Shown here one piece after another: positions 9,667-19,923 of a stretch of DNA of 64,000 nt. Numbering within the stretch: the first letter of the stretch is position 1; each line of letters starts with the position of its first letter. Under the pieces are notes generated by a model. The model ran no database searches. It was not told the origin of the DNA and worked only from the letters and a program-made list of their open reading frames with translations. Source of the stretch: Lachnospiraceae bacterium. GTDB lineage: Bacteria; Bacillota; Clostridia; Lachnospirales; Lachnospiraceae. A program made the position numbers and the translations under genes. The stretch is taken from positions 1 to 64,000 of the forward strand of contig CAJTDL010000007.1 of NCBI GenBank assembly GCA_910575035.1. Direction: 5' to 3'.

Positions 9667-11337
9667 CTAGAATAACCCTGTGATCACGCCGTCATTGCCC
9701 ACATCAATCCCATAGGCTGCCGGTGTCTTTCCCAGCCCAGGCATTGTCATAATGGCTCCCGTAACTGCCACTACAAACCCTGCACCAGCAGATACGTATA
9801 CTTCACGCACATTCACTGTAAACCCTGTGGGCCGCCCCAGCTTTGCCTGGTCGTCTGACAGGGAATACTGTGTCTTTGCCATACAGACAGGGAAACTTCC
9901 CATCCCAAGGGCTTCAATCCTCCTTAACTCTTTCGCTGCTGCCGGAGCATAGGACACGCCGTCCGCCCCATAAATCTCTTTAGCAACTGTCTCTATTTTT
10001 TCTGTCAGTGACAGCTCATCCCCATAGAGGGTATGGAACTGGCTCTCTTTATGCTCCAAGGTATCCAGCACTTTCTCTGCCAGGGCAATTCCGCCTTCGC
10101 CGCCCTTTTCCCACACCTGGGACAAGGCAAACTCGCATCCCCGCTCTTTGCAGAACTGCTCCACAAAACTTGTCTCCGCCTTTGTATCAGTAATAAAGGA
10201 ATTTAATGTCACTACCACCGGCACGCCATATTTCTGCAGGTTTTCAATATGCTTTTCCAGATTTACAATCCCCTTTTCCAAAGCTTCCAGATTCTCCTGG
10301 GAAAGCTCTGCCTTGGGCACCCCTCCATTGTATTTCAAAGCGCGTACCGTTGCCACCAATACCACAGCATCCGGTTTCAGGCCAGCCATCCGGCATTTGA
10401 TATCTAAAAATTTCTCTGCGCCCAGATCAGCTCCGAAGCCTGCCTCCGTTACCACATAGTCCGCCAGCTTCAAAGCGACCCTTGTGGCGCGCACACTGTT
10501 GCAGCCATGGGCAATATTGGCAAAGGGCCCTCCATGGACAATGGCAGGGGTATGCTCTAATGTCTGAATCAGGTTGGGCTTCAATGCATCCTTCAACAGG
10601 GCAGCCATAGCCCCTGTTGCCTGCAAGTCGCCAGCTGTTACAGGCTTGCCCTCATAAGTATAGGCAACAATAATCCTGGACAGCCGCTTTTTCAAATCTG
10701 CCATATCATCCGCCAAACAAAGCACAGCCATAATTTCCGAAGCCACCGTTATCACAAAATGGTCTTCCCTTACCACGCCGTCCATTTTGCTGCCAAGGCC
10801 AACCACAATATTCCGAAGCACACGGTCATTCATATCCATACACCGCTTCCATACTACCTGGCATGGGTCTATTCCCAGCTGGTTCCCTTGCTGGATATGA
10901 TTGTCCAACAATGCCGCCAACAGGTTATTAGCAGAAGTAATCGCATGAAAGTCCCCTGTAAAATGCAGATTCAGATCCTCCATAGGCACTACCTGGGCAT
11001 AACCTCCCCCTGCAGCCCCTCCCTTAATGCCAAAACAGGGGCCTAAGGACGGCTCCCGCAAAGCCAGGACAGCCTTTTTCCCCATCTTCCCAAAGGCTTC
11101 TCCCAGCCCAATGCTAGTGGTGGTCTTCCCTTCTCCTGCAGGCGTTGGGTTGATTGCCGTCACCAGGATCAGCTTACCATCCTTATTCCCCTTTACCCGA
11201 TCCATCAATTCATTGGAAAGCTTTGCCTTGTATTTCCCATACAATTCCAGGTCATCCTCCTGGATCCCTAATTGTGACGCCACATCCTTAATGTGGATCA
11301 TTTCTGCTTCCTGTGCGATTTGTATATCTGTCTTCAT
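9667..11337 (-). CDS. fhs: Formate-tetrahydrofolate ligase (10-formyl-THF synthetase)
   Basis: Makes 10-formyl-tetrahydrofolate from formate, THF and ATP, the entry step of the methyl branch of one-carbon metabolism. The P-loop-like [17 protein letters not shown], the [19 protein letters not shown] motif and the C-terminal [14 protein letters not shown] are diagnostic. The ATG at 11337 is used because GGAGG lies 8 bases upstream within the in-frame ATG-rich stretch; it gives 556 residues, the standard length. folD follows after 46 bp. The gene alone does not prove a Wood-Ljungdahl pathway; no other acetogenesis genes are in the window. Confidence 0.97.
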   Translation of the reverse strand: MKTDIQIAQEAEMIHIKDVASQLGIQEDDLELYGKYKAKLSNELMDRVKGNKDGKLILVTAINPTPAGEGKTTTSIGLGEAFGKMGKKAVLALREPSLGPCFGIKGGAAGGGYAQVVPMEDLNLHFTGDFHAITSANNLLAALLDNHIQQGNQLGIDPCQVVWKRCMDMNDRVLRNIVVGLGSKMDGVVREDHFVITVASEIMAVLCLADDMADLKKRLSRIIVAYTYEGKPVTAGDLQATGAMAALLKDALKPNLIQTLEHTPAIVHGGPFANIAHGCNSVRATRVALKLADYVVTEAGFGADLGAEKFLDIKCRMAGLKPDAVVLVATVRALKYNGGVPKAELSQENLEALEKGIVNLEKHIENLQKYGVPVVVTLNSFITDTKAETSFVEQFCKERGCEFALSQVWEKGGEGGIALAEKVLDTLEHKESQFHTLYGDELSLTEKIETVAKEIYGADGVSYAPAAAKELRRIEALGMGSFPVCMAKTQYSLSDDQAKLGRPTGFTVNVREVYVSAGAGFVVAVTGAIMTMPGLGKTPAAYGIDVGNDGVITGLF

Positions 11338-11373
11338 ATCCATCTCCTCCATATCCATTTGGTTCCTATGCTT

Positions 11374-14175
11374 CTATATCTTATTGTCTGTAACATATTG
11401 CTCAAACTCTTCCAGAGACATCAGGATCCTCCTGGGCTTTGTTCCTTCCTCTGGCCCTACTACCCCTGCCTCCTCTAATTGGTCCATAATCCTGGCAGCC
11501 CGGTTAAAGCCAATGCGGAACATCCGCTGCAGCATGCCAATGGAGCCCTTTTCCTTCTCCACCACAAACCTTCCTGCCTCTGCAAAATAGCTGTCCCGGC
11601 TGTCTTGGCCGCTTATGCCGGCTCCTCCTGGCGAATCTATGGAAACGGTATTCACCTGTTCTTCCACTTCTTCGTTATAGTCCACCACACTCTGATCCTT
11701 GAGGAAATCTACGACAGCCTCCACCTCCTGGTCAGATACAAAGGGCGCCTGTACCCGCAAAGGCTTGGGATATCCCTGTGGATAAAACAGCATATCCCCA
11801 TTCCCCAGCAGCTTTTCTGCCCCATGCATATCCAGGATTGTCCTGGAATCCACGCTGGAAGACACTGAAAAGGCAATTCTGGACGGCATATTCGCCTTGA
11901 TCAGCCCTGTGATCACATCCACAGAGGGCCTTTGGGTTGCAATGATCAGGTGGATCCCCGCTGCCCGGGCAAGCTGCGCCAAACGGCAGATGGCATCCTC
12001 CACCTCTTTGGAAGCCACCATCATAAGGTCTGCCAGCTCATCCACAACCACTATGATCTGGGGCATCTTCTGATGCCCTTCCCCAGCCTTCATGGCCGCT
12101 GCTTTCTTATTGTATCCCTTCAAATCCCGCACCTGGAAGTCTGAAAATTTCTGGTAACGGCTCATCATTTCCGATACGGCCCAATGGAGGGCTCCAGCCG
12201 CTTTCTTCGGATCTGTGACCACCGGGATCATCAAATGGGGAATCCCATTATACACGCTCAATTCCACAACCTTGGGATCAATCAGGATCAGCTTCACATC
12301 CTCTGGATTGGCCTTATAAAGAATGCTCATAATAATCGTATTGATACATACTGACTTCCCAGACCCTGTGGCTCCTGCGATAAGCAAGTGAGGCATTTTG
12401 GCAATATCCGCCACAATTGGCTGGCCTCCAATATCCTTCCCTACCGTAAAGCAGATATTCGATTCATGATTTTGAAACCCTGGTGATTCCACAAGATCTC
12501 GAAACCGCACCATAACGGTTTCCTTGTTGGGCACTTCAATGCCCACAGCCGCCTTTCCCGGAATCGGCGCTTCAATACGGATATCCGCTGCCGCAAGGTT
12601 TAACTTAATATCGTCCGCAAGGTTTACAATTTTACTGACCTTCACCCCCATCTCTGGCTGCATCTCATAACGGGTGACGGAAGGCCCGCAGCTCACATCT
12701 GTAATAGTGACATTCACCCCAAAATTCTTCAATATATGCTGCAGGTTCATGGCTGTCTCCTGCAAATGCTGCCTGGAATCGCCCTTTGCTGCTTTCCCTT
12801 TTTTCAATAGGGACACAGAAGGATACTTATATTCCCTGCCTTTCCCCACACTGGGGATCTCTATCCCTCCTGCTGCCGCATCCATTCTTCCCAGCCCATC
12901 CTGCAAATTTTCCTGATGGGAGGCCTTGGCTCTATTCCCTGGCGAATGCCCATCTTCTGGACTATCCTGCATGTTTCCCTGGCGGGAGGCCTTGGCTCCT
13001 TTCCCTGGTGGGCGCATGTCTTCTGGACTATCCTGCATGTTTTCCCCGCGGGAGGCATAGCCCCCATTCTCTTTGGAATATACGCCTTCCTGTATTTCCT
13101 GGGCCTCCCCATATTCCGGCGTCATCCCCAGTTCTACCATATCCCCCTGCCGCGGCGTGCCTGCCCACGTTCTTTTTTTCTGAGCATTATTATGTATAGC
13201 TTCCATTGCCACAGGCTCTAGCTCAATTACCTTTTCCCCCTTATCCCTCCTCCCCTTAGCCTGGTGGGAATCCCGGAATACTTCTGGCTCTGCCTGTTCT
13301 GACTCGTCTTCCATCATAAACTTATCCATCCACGTTGGGATTTCCTCCTCCGGATCATCTGCCTTAGACGCTTCCCCCTTAGGCTGATCCGCCCTGGGCT
13401 GGATTTCTTCTTCCCCTTGGAGCCTATCAACCCAAGACCAGGCTTTCCTTTCCTTTAAATCCAGCTCTTCCAGATCCCCAGAATCCAGCGGCTTTGTGGG
13501 GCCTGGTTTTGTATTAAGTGCTACGCCTGACACCTTTCTGTCCATACGTCTCCTGGATTCTTCTTCCTTCCTTGCCTTCTTCTCAACTTTGCGCCTGGCT
13601 ACATCCTCCCGGGCAGTCTTGTACACCTTGCTGCCGCCCTTCTGCACCCCCTGCAAAAAGGACCGTTCCGTCAGGATCACCAGTGAAATAATCAGAGCAG
13701 CCACATCTACCACATAAGCCCCCGCTACGCCAATGGCTGGGCAAAGAAGGGAAGCCAACAGCCCCCCTACAGCTCCGCCCCCATTTTTCGCCTCTACAGA
13801 ATAGACAAAAGACCGAAACATGTTATAAGAATTACCGCCTGCCACCAGCTCCAGAAACAGGCATAAAAACACCACAAAAATCACGCCTGCCAAAACCTTC
13901 ACAGAAGCCGCCCTGTTTTCCTGGTTGGAAACAAAAAATGCCGCCCCCACAAAAAGACAGACCGGAAATACATATGCTACTAACCCAAACAGACCAAATA
14001 TAAGGTCGCTGACCTTTTCCCCTACAAAGCCTCCAAACCCAAAATTACTAAGCAGCATTACAATACATGCCGCCAATATCAGCAAAAGTATAATCTCACT
14101 CTGAAAGGGAATTTCCATTTTCTCTTTCCCTTTGCCCTTGCCTTTTTTCCCAGATTTTTTAATGCCTGCCGCCAT
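11374..14175 (-). CDS. ftsK: DNA translocase FtsK/SpoIIIE
   Basis: Membrane-anchored hexameric motor that pumps chromosomal DNA at division or sporulation septa. The domains in order are about four N-terminal transmembrane helices (residues 25-165), a charged, low-complexity linker (about 190-480), the alpha/beta motor with Walker A ATGSGKSVCIN near 605 and Walker B PQIIVVVDELADLM, and a C-terminal winged-helix gamma domain (MLQRMFRIGFNRAARIMDQLE) that reads KOPS-like sequences in relatives. The ATG at 14175 with a GGAGGGAG site is chosen over an upstream in-frame ATG. The linker has imperfect 22-residue repeats encoded at about 12900-13075. Which of the two roles (FtsK or SpoIIIE) it plays is not resolved. 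Confidence 0.95.
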   Translation of the reverse strand: MAAGIKKSGKKGKGKGKEKMEIPFQSEIILLLILAACIVMLLSNFGFGGFVGEKVSDLIFGLFGLVAYVFPVCLFVGAAFFVSNQENRAASVKVLAGVIFVVFLCLFLELVAGGNSYNMFRSFVYSVEAKNGGGAVGGLLASLLCPAIGVAGAYVVDVAALIISLVILTERSFLQGVQKGGSKVYKTAREDVARRKVEKKARKEEESRRRMDRKVSGVALNTKPGPTKPLDSGDLEELDLKERKAWSWVDRLQGEEEIQPRADQPKGEASKADDPEEEIPTWMDKFMMEDESEQAEPEVFRDSHQAKGRRDKGEKVIELEPVAMEAIHNNAQKKRTWAGTPRQGDMVELGMTPEYGEAQEIQEGVYSKENGGYASRGENMQDSPEDMRPPGKGAKASRQGNMQDSPEDGHSPGNRAKASHQENLQDGLGRMDAAAGGIEIPSVGKGREYKYPSVSLLKKGKAAKGDSRQHLQETAMNLQHILKNFGVNVTITDVSCGPSVTRYEMQPEMGVKVSKIVNLADDIKLNLAAADIRIEAPIPGKAAVGIEVPNKETVMVRFRDLVESPGFQNHESNICFTVGKDIGGQPIVADIAKMPHLLIAGATGSGKSVCINTIIMSILYKANPEDVKLILIDPKVVELSVYNGIPHLMIPVVTDPKKAAGALHWAVSEMMSRYQKFSDFQVRDLKGYNKKAAAMKAGEGHQKMPQIIVVVDELADLMMVASKEVEDAICRLAQLARAAGIHLIIATQRPSVDVITGLIKANMPSRIAFSVSSSVDSRTILDMHGAEKLLGNGDMLFYPQGYPKPLRVQAPFVSDQEVEAVVDFLKDQSVVDYNEEVEEQVNTVSIDSPGGAGISGQDSRDSYFAEAGRFVVEKEKGSIGMLQRMFRIGFNRAARIMDQLEEAGVVGPEEGTKPRRILMSLEEFEQYVTDNKI
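12900..13075. repeat. 66-bp tandem repeat inside the ftsK linker
   Basis: GGGAGGCCTTGGCTC recurs at 12917 and 12983, a period of 66 bp (22 codons), with a third degenerate unit near 13049. The protein units share (E/G)NMQDSPED and a (K/R)AS motif. The repeats lie in the disordered linker, where length changes should be tolerated. Confidence 0.75.
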
Positions 14176-14301
14176 ATGACTCCCTCCTGCACGACTGCCA
14201 GCCGAATATTCTGCCGCAGACACGGCAGCCCAACATACTGGCATACTATGTTAAGTGTATCACATTCAGGCAAAAATGTCATTACAACATTTTCCAGGTT
14301 T

Positions 14302-15006
14302 TCATATTTCGTTATTTTGCTTATTTTCCTCTATCATTTCATGAAGTTTCTTCATTGCTTCGTCAATGCCCCCTACTTCATTAATAATTCCTTCTGACAC
14401 CGCCTGATTTCCCACCAGGATTGTTCCCAAATCCTTCGTCAGCATACTGGTATTCATCATCATTTTTTCCAGCTGCTCCTGTGAAGCAAAACAATGGCTT
14501 GCCACAAACCCTGTGATCCGATCCTGCATCTGTTGGAAATAATCATATGTCTGAGGGGCGCCAATCACCAGCCCATTCAGCCGTACCGGATGGATGACCA
14601 TCGTTCCGGTAGGCACAATATAGGAATAATCCGTAGATACCGCCAGCGGAACCCCAATGGAATGGCTTCCGCCCAGCACCAAAGAAACCGTAGGCTTGCT
14701 GAGGGATGAGATCATTTCCGCAATGGCCAGCCCCGATTCCACATCCCCGCCTACTGTATTGAGAAGCAGCAAAACCCCATCCACACTGTCATCGTCCTCA
14801 ATGGAGGCCAGCTTTGGAAGCACATGCTCGTATTTTGTAGTTTTGGCATTGGGAGAGAGGGACTCGTGGCCTTCAATCTCGCCAATAATGGACAAAAGGT
14901 GGATTTTATGCTTGGAGGATCCCTGCTCTAAGGTGATTTGGCCCATGTCTTTAATTTCTTCATTTTCGTTTTTTGCCTTTTCCTGCTCTTTTATGTTTTC
15001 TTCCAT
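14302..15006 (-). CDS. ClpP-family serine protease, TepA-like
   Basis: A ClpP-fold serine protease of the TepA/YmfB type often found next to ftsK in Firmicutes. The catalytic serine is in GGSHSIGVPLA and the catalytic histidine in VIHPVRLNG. The oxyanion-loop glycines NTVGGDVESGLAIAE are also present. The start at 15006 (MEENIKEQ) follows a GGAAGG site and gives 234 residues; longer upstream frames lack a site. The first 35 residues are highly charged. Relatives are reported to act in processing or translocation of secreted proteins, but the target is not established. It ends 126 bp before the ftsK start on the same strand. Confidence 0.85.
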   Translation of the reverse strand: MEENIKEQEKAKNENEEIKDMGQITLEQGSSKHKIHLLSIIGEIEGHESLSPNAKTTKYEHVLPKLASIEDDDSVDGVLLLLNTVGGDVESGLAIAEMISSLSKPTVSLVLGGSHSIGVPLAVSTDYSYIVPTGTMVIHPVRLNGLVIGAPQTYDYFQQMQDRITGFVASHCFASQEQLEKMMMNTSMLTKDLGTILVGNQAVSEGIINEVGGIDEAMKKLHEMIEENKQNNEI

Positions 15007-15119
15007 AATTGATTTCCTTCCTTTATTAATGCATGGTATTAAGGGTATTATGGGGATTTTGGAAAGGAAATATGCATGGAAAAGAAATTTGGGACCAGAG
15101 CCTGCATCTTTAAGCCCAC

Positions 15120-15160
15120 AATAAAAAGAATGACAGCGCCCTTTCCCCACTGTCATTCTT
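15120..15160 (-). terminator. Rho-independent terminator after glgA
   Basis: AAGAATGACAG (15126-15136) pairs with CTGTCATTCTT (15150-15160). On the minus strand the stem is followed by TTTTTAT, directly after the glgA stop. Confidence 0.85.
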
Positions 15161-15171
15161 CTATCCTTACC

Positions 15172-16626
15172 CTAGCATTCCCCCATCAAATATTTATACA
15201 GCCCTTCATACTTGAACTTCGATGCATTCCAGGAATAATCATTTGCCATAGCCCTGTCAATCATCTGATTCCACTGCCGTTTTTTATCAAAGTAGATATG
15301 CTTAGAATAATTAATAATATTCAACATTTCCTCGCCATTATAATTCGTAAAGGAGAACCCATCCCCCACATTATCATACTCATTATATGGCTGTACCGTA
15401 TCCTTCAGCCCGCCTGTCTCACGTACAATCGGAATCGTCCCATAGCGGAAGGAGATCATCTGCGTCAGCCCGCATGGCTCAAACCGGGAAGGCATCAGGA
15501 ACGCATCAGCCGCTGCATAGAGCTTATGGGCCAGATCATCTGAATAGCAGATATTTGCAGAAATCTTATCTGGATACTTCCATGCAAAATGGCGGAACAT
15601 ATTCTCATACTGAGGATCCCCTGTCCCGATTACCACAAACTGGGTGTAATCGTCAATTATCCTCTCAATTACATAGTTGATCAGATCCAAGCCTTTCTGG
15701 TCTGTCAATCTGGAGATCAAGCCAATCATATAGCGTTTCTTATCTACTGCCAGCCCCAGATCCTGCTGCAGCCTTTCTTTGTTCATAAACTTCTTCTTCC
15801 GATGGTTTTCAGCGTTGTAATTTACATATATCTTTTCATCGGAGGACGGATCATAAACGCCGTAGTCAATCCCATTCACAATCCCCTGCATATCCATATG
15901 CCTTGCAGCCAAAAGACCGTCTAAGCCTTCGCCATAATAACTGGTCTGGATCTCCTGTGCATAGGTATCGCTTACAGTGGTAATATAGTCTGCATATACC
16001 AGGCCGCCTTTGAGCATATTGGCATCCTTCTTAAATTCCAGCTTATCCGGCACAAAAAGGTCTGTAGGCAGGCCAGTCAGGCCTTTTATAGTCTTCACAT
16101 CCCAAATCCCCTGGAATTTCAGGTTGTGAATGGTCATAATGGACTTCATGCCCCAGAAGAACATATCCCCCTGGAACTCTGTCCTTAAGTATACAGGGAT
16201 AAAGCCTGTCTCCCAGTCATGGCAGTGGATGATCTGCGGCTGGAATTTGATCAGAGGAAGCATAGACAGCACAGCCTTGTCAAAGAAAATGAATTTCTCC
16301 ACATCCCTGCGGATATCGCCATAGGGCAGGAAACAGTCAAAATACTCCTGGTTGTCAATAAAATAATAGGTGATCCCATCCATTTTGTAACGCAGGATAC
16401 CTACATACTTGTTCTGTATGTAACTCCCGCAGTTCATATAGAAATGGGTCACATACTCAAACTGATTCCTCCATTTCTCTGGAATACAGGAGTAATTAGG
16501 GAGTACTACACGAATATCCCACTCCTCTTTGTCAAATTCCTTTGGCAATGCCCCGCATACATCAGCCAACCCGCCTGTCTTGATAAAGGGCACACACTCA
16601 GATGCCGCAAATAGTATTTTTCTCAT
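15172..16626 (-). CDS. glgA: Glycogen synthase (ADP-glucose type)
   Basis: Adds glucosyl units from ADP-glucose to the growing alpha-1,4-glucan. This is a GT5 glycosyltransferase with two Rossmann-like domains. The N-terminal KTGGLADVCGALPKE motif (residues 17-31) binds the nucleotide sugar. The C-terminal SRFEPCGLTQMISFRYG and RETGGLKDTV are the catalytic-cleft motifs. The ATG at 16626 follows GGAGGAGTTAGCA; an upstream TTG would put that site inside the gene. The length of 484 residues is normal. metY precedes it by 18 bp on the same strand. No glgC, glgD or glgB lies nearby, so glycogen genes are dispersed. Confidence 0.96.
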   Translation of the reverse strand: MRKILFAASECVPFIKTGGLADVCGALPKEFDKEEWDIRVVLPNYSCIPEKWRNQFEYVTHFYMNCGSYIQNKYVGILRYKMDGITYYFIDNQEYFDCFLPYGDIRRDVEKFIFFDKAVLSMLPLIKFQPQIIHCHDWETGFIPVYLRTEFQGDMFFWGMKSIMTIHNLKFQGIWDVKTIKGLTGLPTDLFVPDKLEFKKDANMLKGGLVYADYITTVSDTYAQEIQTSYYGEGLDGLLAARHMDMQGIVNGIDYGVYDPSSDEKIYVNYNAENHRKKKFMNKERLQQDLGLAVDKKRYMIGLISRLTDQKGLDLINYVIERIIDDYTQFVVIGTGDPQYENMFRHFAWKYPDKISANICYSDDLAHKLYAAADAFLMPSRFEPCGLTQMISFRYGTIPIVRETGGLKDTVQPYNEYDNVGDGFSFTNYNGEEMLNIINYSKHIYFDKKRQWNQMIDRAMANDYSWNASKFKYEGLYKYLMGEC

Positions 16627-16644
16627 TGCTAACTCCTCCAAATC

Positions 16645-17934
16645 TCAATTATTTTCTATAGTTTCCAATGCCTGTTCCAGATCTGCGATAATATCATCCA
16701 CATTCTCAATCCCTATGGAAAGCCGGATTAAATCTGGCGCAACGCCTGCCTCTATAAGCTGCTCATCCGTCATCTGCCTGTGGGTATGGCTGGCCGGGTG
16801 CAGCACGCAGGTTCTGGCATCCGCCACATGGGTCACAATGGCAATCATTTTCAATTTGTCCATAAACCCAACAGACACATCACGCCCGCCTTTCAGCCCA
16901 AAGGAAATAACGCCGCAAGTGCCGTCAGGCATGTATTTTTGAGCCAGCGCATGGTACTTATTATGCTCCAATCCGGCATAATTTACCCAGGCAACCTTGT
17001 CATGGGCATCCAAAAATTCTGCCACTTTCTGGGCATTCTCACAGTGGCGGGGCATACGGAGATGCAGCGTCTCCAATCCTACATTCAGCAAAAATGCATT
17101 CTGGGGGGATTGGATGGAGCCCAGATCCCGCATCATCTGTACAGTAGCCTTGGTGATGTAAGCGCCTTTGCCAAACTTTTCCGTATAGACAATCCCATGG
17201 TAGGTAGGGTCTGGCTTAGTCAGCCCAGGGAAACGTTCTGGATATTTGCTCCAATCAAAATTGCCGCTGTCTACAATACAGCCTCCCACACACATAGCAT
17301 GGCCATCCATGTATTTGGTGGTGGAATGGGTCACGATATCGGCGCCCCATTCAAATGGACGGCAATTGATGGGCGTAGGGAAAGTATTGTCCACGATCAG
17401 CGGAACGCCGTGGTCATGAGCCACCTTCGCAAACCGCTCAATATCCAGCACAACCAATGCCGGGTTTGCCAATGTCTCTGCAAACAGCAGCTTCGTATTG
17501 GGCTGGAACGCCGCGGCAATCTCCTCAGAAGAAGCATCCGGGTCAATGAATGTGCAGGAAATCCCCTGCTTCTTCAAGGTAGCCCCGAATAAATTGAATG
17601 TCCCGCCGTATATAGCAGAGGAACATACCATATGGCTGCCTGCCTCGCAAATATTGAATACCGCATAATAATTTGCCGCCTGCCCTGAGGATGTCAGCAT
17701 GGCCGCCACGCCGCCCTCCAGCTCACAGATCTTCTCTGCAACCAAATCATTGGTGGGGTTTTGGAGCCTGGTATAGAAGTACCCGCTATCCTCCAAATCA
17801 AACAGCCTGCCCATCTGGTCACTGGTATCATATTTATAAGTTGTGCTTTGATAGATAGGGAGCACCCTTGGCTCTCCCTTCTTCGGATGCCAGCCCGATT
17901 GGATACATTTTGTTTCTATTTGATAGTTACTCAT
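16645..17934 (-). CDS. metY: O-acetylhomoserine sulfhydrylase (homocysteine synthase)
   Basis: PLP enzyme that makes homocysteine from O-acetylhomoserine and sulfide. SSGQAANYYAVFNI near residue 80, VDNTFPTPINCRPFEWGADIV and the Schiff-base lysine in HSTTKYMDGH near 205 are typical of the Cys/Met metabolism PLP family. The long form of 429 residues with an insertion after the active-site lysine fits MetY rather than cystathionine gamma-synthase. The start at 17934 has an AGGAGG site 5 bases upstream. Longer upstream frames would run across the divergent tmRNA gene and are rejected. No SAM riboswitch is visible in the short leader. Confidence 0.92.
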   Translation of the reverse strand: MSNYQIETKCIQSGWHPKKGEPRVLPIYQSTTYKYDTSDQMGRLFDLEDSGYFYTRLQNPTNDLVAEKICELEGGVAAMLTSSGQAANYYAVFNICEAGSHMVCSSAIYGGTFNLFGATLKKQGISCTFIDPDASSEEIAAAFQPNTKLLFAETLANPALVVLDIERFAKVAHDHGVPLIVDNTFPTPINCRPFEWGADIVTHSTTKYMDGHAMCVGGCIVDSGNFDWSKYPERFPGLTKPDPTYHGIVYTEKFGKGAYITKATVQMMRDLGSIQSPQNAFLLNVGLETLHLRMPRHCENAQKVAEFLDAHDKVAWVNYAGLEHNKYHALAQKYMPDGTCGVISFGLKGGRDVSVGFMDKLKMIAIVTHVADARTCVLHPASHTHRQMTDEQLIEAGVAPDLIRLSIGIENVDDIIADLEQALETIENN

Positions 17935-18063
17935 CTGCACCTCCTGTTTGTGTGCAATCACCCATTCGTAAAGTAACGCCTGGCAATGACTGCCAATTAT
18001 TCTCCTATGGGTTAATTTTAGCACATATACGGTATTTATGCTAGTCAATGTTGCAAAAAACCC

Positions 18064-18093
18064 TTGACAAAAGCAGAAAAATAACGTTATAAT
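18064..18093 (+). promoter_or_regulatory. ssrA promoter
   Basis: Consensus TTGACA (18064-18069) and TATAAT (18088-18093) are separated by 18 bp. The tmRNA 5' end lies about 32 bp downstream of the -10 box. Confidence 0.85.
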
Positions 18094-18124
18094 AAATGCA
18101 CTTGCAATACCATCAGCAAAACCA

Positions 18125-18470
18125 GGGGTTGTACTGGTTTCGACGGGGGTTGTGCAGCTATGGAAGCCATTGGCGGCTCCTGACCGCCTCAACAACGGGA
18201 AACCTAAATATAAACGCTGAAGATAATTTAGCATACGCTGCCTAGTTGCAGCAGTCGGCCTTAGACCACCCACAGTTTAAGATCCCGGCTTCGACGATGT
18301 GGGAAACGACATATGCAAAGCTTTGCGCATATGGGCGTATGATGAAGCTACTGAAACCAGCAGCCTGTCATTAGGCGTCTGGCAGAGGGAATGTTAAACT
18401 AATGACTGTAATGGGAGATGCCATCGTGAATCGGCTTTCGGACAGGGGTTCGATTCCCCTCAGCTCCACT
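18125..18470 (+). ncRNA. ssrA: Transfer-messenger RNA (tmRNA)
   Basis: Rescues stalled ribosomes and tags the nascent peptide for proteolysis. GGGGTTG at 18125 pairs with CAGCTCC at 18461-18467 to form the acceptor stem. The conserved tRNA-like 5' portion GTACTGGTTTCGACGGGG and the T-arm GGGTTCGATTCCCC are present. The internal reading frame encodes a tag ending in AEDNLAYAA before the TAG at 18243-18245; the exact resume codon (GCT at 18216 or slightly upstream) is not certain. CCA is not fully encoded, since ACT follows the stem. A strong promoter lies upstream and a terminator directly downstream. Confidence 0.97.
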
Positions 18471-18510
18471 CGCAAGCTTTTCTCAGAGGAGCTTGCGTTA
18501 TGCTTATTTT
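18471..18510 (+). terminator. Rho-independent terminator of ssrA
   Basis: CGCAAGCT (18471-18478) pairs with AGCTTGCG (18490-18497), followed by TTATGCTTATTTT. Confidence 0.85.
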
Positions 18511-18566
18511 CAAAGCAGTAGTATTCAAATTTTTATTGGTTGTGTTTTGTGCTTATAATGAACCTG

Positions 18567-18602
18567 GAAAAAGGATTGCCGTATCAAGCGGCAATCCTTT
18601 TT
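18567..18602. terminator. Bidirectional terminator below tgt
   Basis: AAGGATTGCCG and CGGCAATCCTT form an 11-bp stem flanked by A and T runs on both sides, so it can end transcripts from either strand. It is the likely end of the tgt transcript, with a second safeguard for ssrA read-through. Confidence 0.85.
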
Positions 18603-18752
18603 CATTCCTTTATCCGGCTGGAAGGCGAAACCACTTCCATCACCCAATCCGGGGCACCTTTGCATCCCTTTTCTGTTCCATCACCTGGCTGCCTGCTTCC
18701 CAACTGTGCCATCCATTTTCCAAACCGCTCCTCTGGCCGCCCGCTTCCCATT

Positions 18753-19886
18753 TCACCTGGCTGCCTGCCCCATCTGATATAATTTTTCTTCTTTATAGGA
18801 ATGGAAACGCCCTTCATCCAATGCATCCCGAATTTCTTCCATCATTGTATTGTAAAAATACAGGTTGTGGAGGACGCACAGGCGCATCCCCAGCATTTCC
18901 TTCGCCTTTAAGAGATGCCGGATATATGCCCTGCTGTAATGCTGGCAAGCTGGGCACTGGCAGCCTTCTTCAATAGGACGTTGGTCACGCTCATATTTCT
19001 GGTTAAACAGGTTCATCTTCCCATGGTTGGTATAGAGATGCCCATGGCGCCCATTTCGGCTGGGATACACGCAGTCAAAGAAATCCACGCCCCTGGCTAC
19101 CCCTTCTAAGATATTGGCTGGAGTTCCCACTCCCATTAGATAAGTGGGTTTCTCCAAGGGCAAATGGGGGACTGTTACATCCAAAATGTGGTACATCTCC
19201 TCATGGCTTTCCCCAACAGCCAACCCCCCAATCGCATATCCATCCAAATCCAGCTCTGAAATCTGCTTCGCATGCTCTATCCGGATATCATCAAATATGG
19301 CACCCTGATTGATCCCAAAGAGCATCTGCCTGGGATTGATGGTATCCTCAAGGCCGTTCAGCCTTGCCATCTCTGCCTTGCAGCGTTTCAGCCAGCGGGA
19401 CGTCCTGGCCACAGAGGCCTCTACATAAGAACGCTCTGCCACACTGGAAGGGCACTCGTCAAATGCCATGGCAATGGTAGAGGCAAGGTTGGACTGGATC
19501 TGCATGCTTTCTTCCGGGCCCATAAAAATTTTCCTGCCGTCAATATGGGAATTGAAATATACCCCTTCCTCTTTAATCTTGCGCAGCCCTGCAAGGGAAA
19601 ATACCTGGAACCCACCGGAATCTGTTAAGATGGGCCTGTCCCAGGCCATAAACTTATGCAGGCCTCCCAAATCCTTGATCAGCCCATCTCCGGGCCGCAC
19701 ATGAAGATGGTAAGTATTGGACAGCTGCACCTGGGTTTTGATCTGCAGGAGATCCTGTGTGGACACTGCCCCTTTGATGGCAGCCACTGTCCCCACATTC
19801 ATGAATACCGGAGTCTGTACCACCCCATGGACGGTATGGAACTCCCCGCGTTTGGCGCGGCCTTCTTGTTTTAATAATTTATACAT
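18753..19886 (-). CDS. tgt: tRNA-guanine transglycosylase
   Basis: Exchanges guanine-34 for preQ1 in tRNAs with GUN anticodons during queuosine synthesis. DSGGFQVFSLAGLRKI near residue 89 contains the catalytic aspartate region. GGLAVGESHEEM and CVYPSRNGRHG are substrate-binding motifs. The zinc site is the CQCPAC...H cluster near residues 305-335. The length of 377 residues is standard. AAAGGAAG precedes the ATG. A possible 46-residue gene lies 37 bp upstream on the same strand. yajC/secD, often beside tgt in other bacteria, are not present here. Confidence 0.96.
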   Translation of the reverse strand: MYKLLKQEGRAKRGEFHTVHGVVQTPVFMNVGTVAAIKGAVSTQDLLQIKTQVQLSNTYHLHVRPGDGLIKDLGGLHKFMAWDRPILTDSGGFQVFSLAGLRKIKEEGVYFNSHIDGRKIFMGPEESMQIQSNLASTIAMAFDECPSSVAERSYVEASVARTSRWLKRCKAEMARLNGLEDTINPRQMLFGINQGAIFDDIRIEHAKQISELDLDGYAIGGLAVGESHEEMYHILDVTVPHLPLEKPTYLMGVGTPANILEGVARGVDFFDCVYPSRNGRHGHLYTNHGKMNLFNQKYERDQRPIEEGCQCPACQHYSRAYIRHLLKAKEMLGMRLCVLHNLYFYNTMMEEIRDALDEGRFHSYKEEKLYQMGQAAR

Positions 19887-19923
19887 TAATAGCTTCCTTT
19901 CTGTGAAATATCTTTATCTGCTT

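Noticed and set aside
9667-11337. Wood-Ljungdahl gene cluster
   Set aside because: Only fhs and folD are present. The neighbours (ftsK, pheA) are unrelated, so acetogenesis cannot be claimed.
17935-18273. N-terminal extension of metY by about 110 codons
   Set aside because: The extended frame would cover the ssrA promoter and the 5' part of tmRNA. The ATG at 17934 has a perfect ribosome binding site and the family's normal length.
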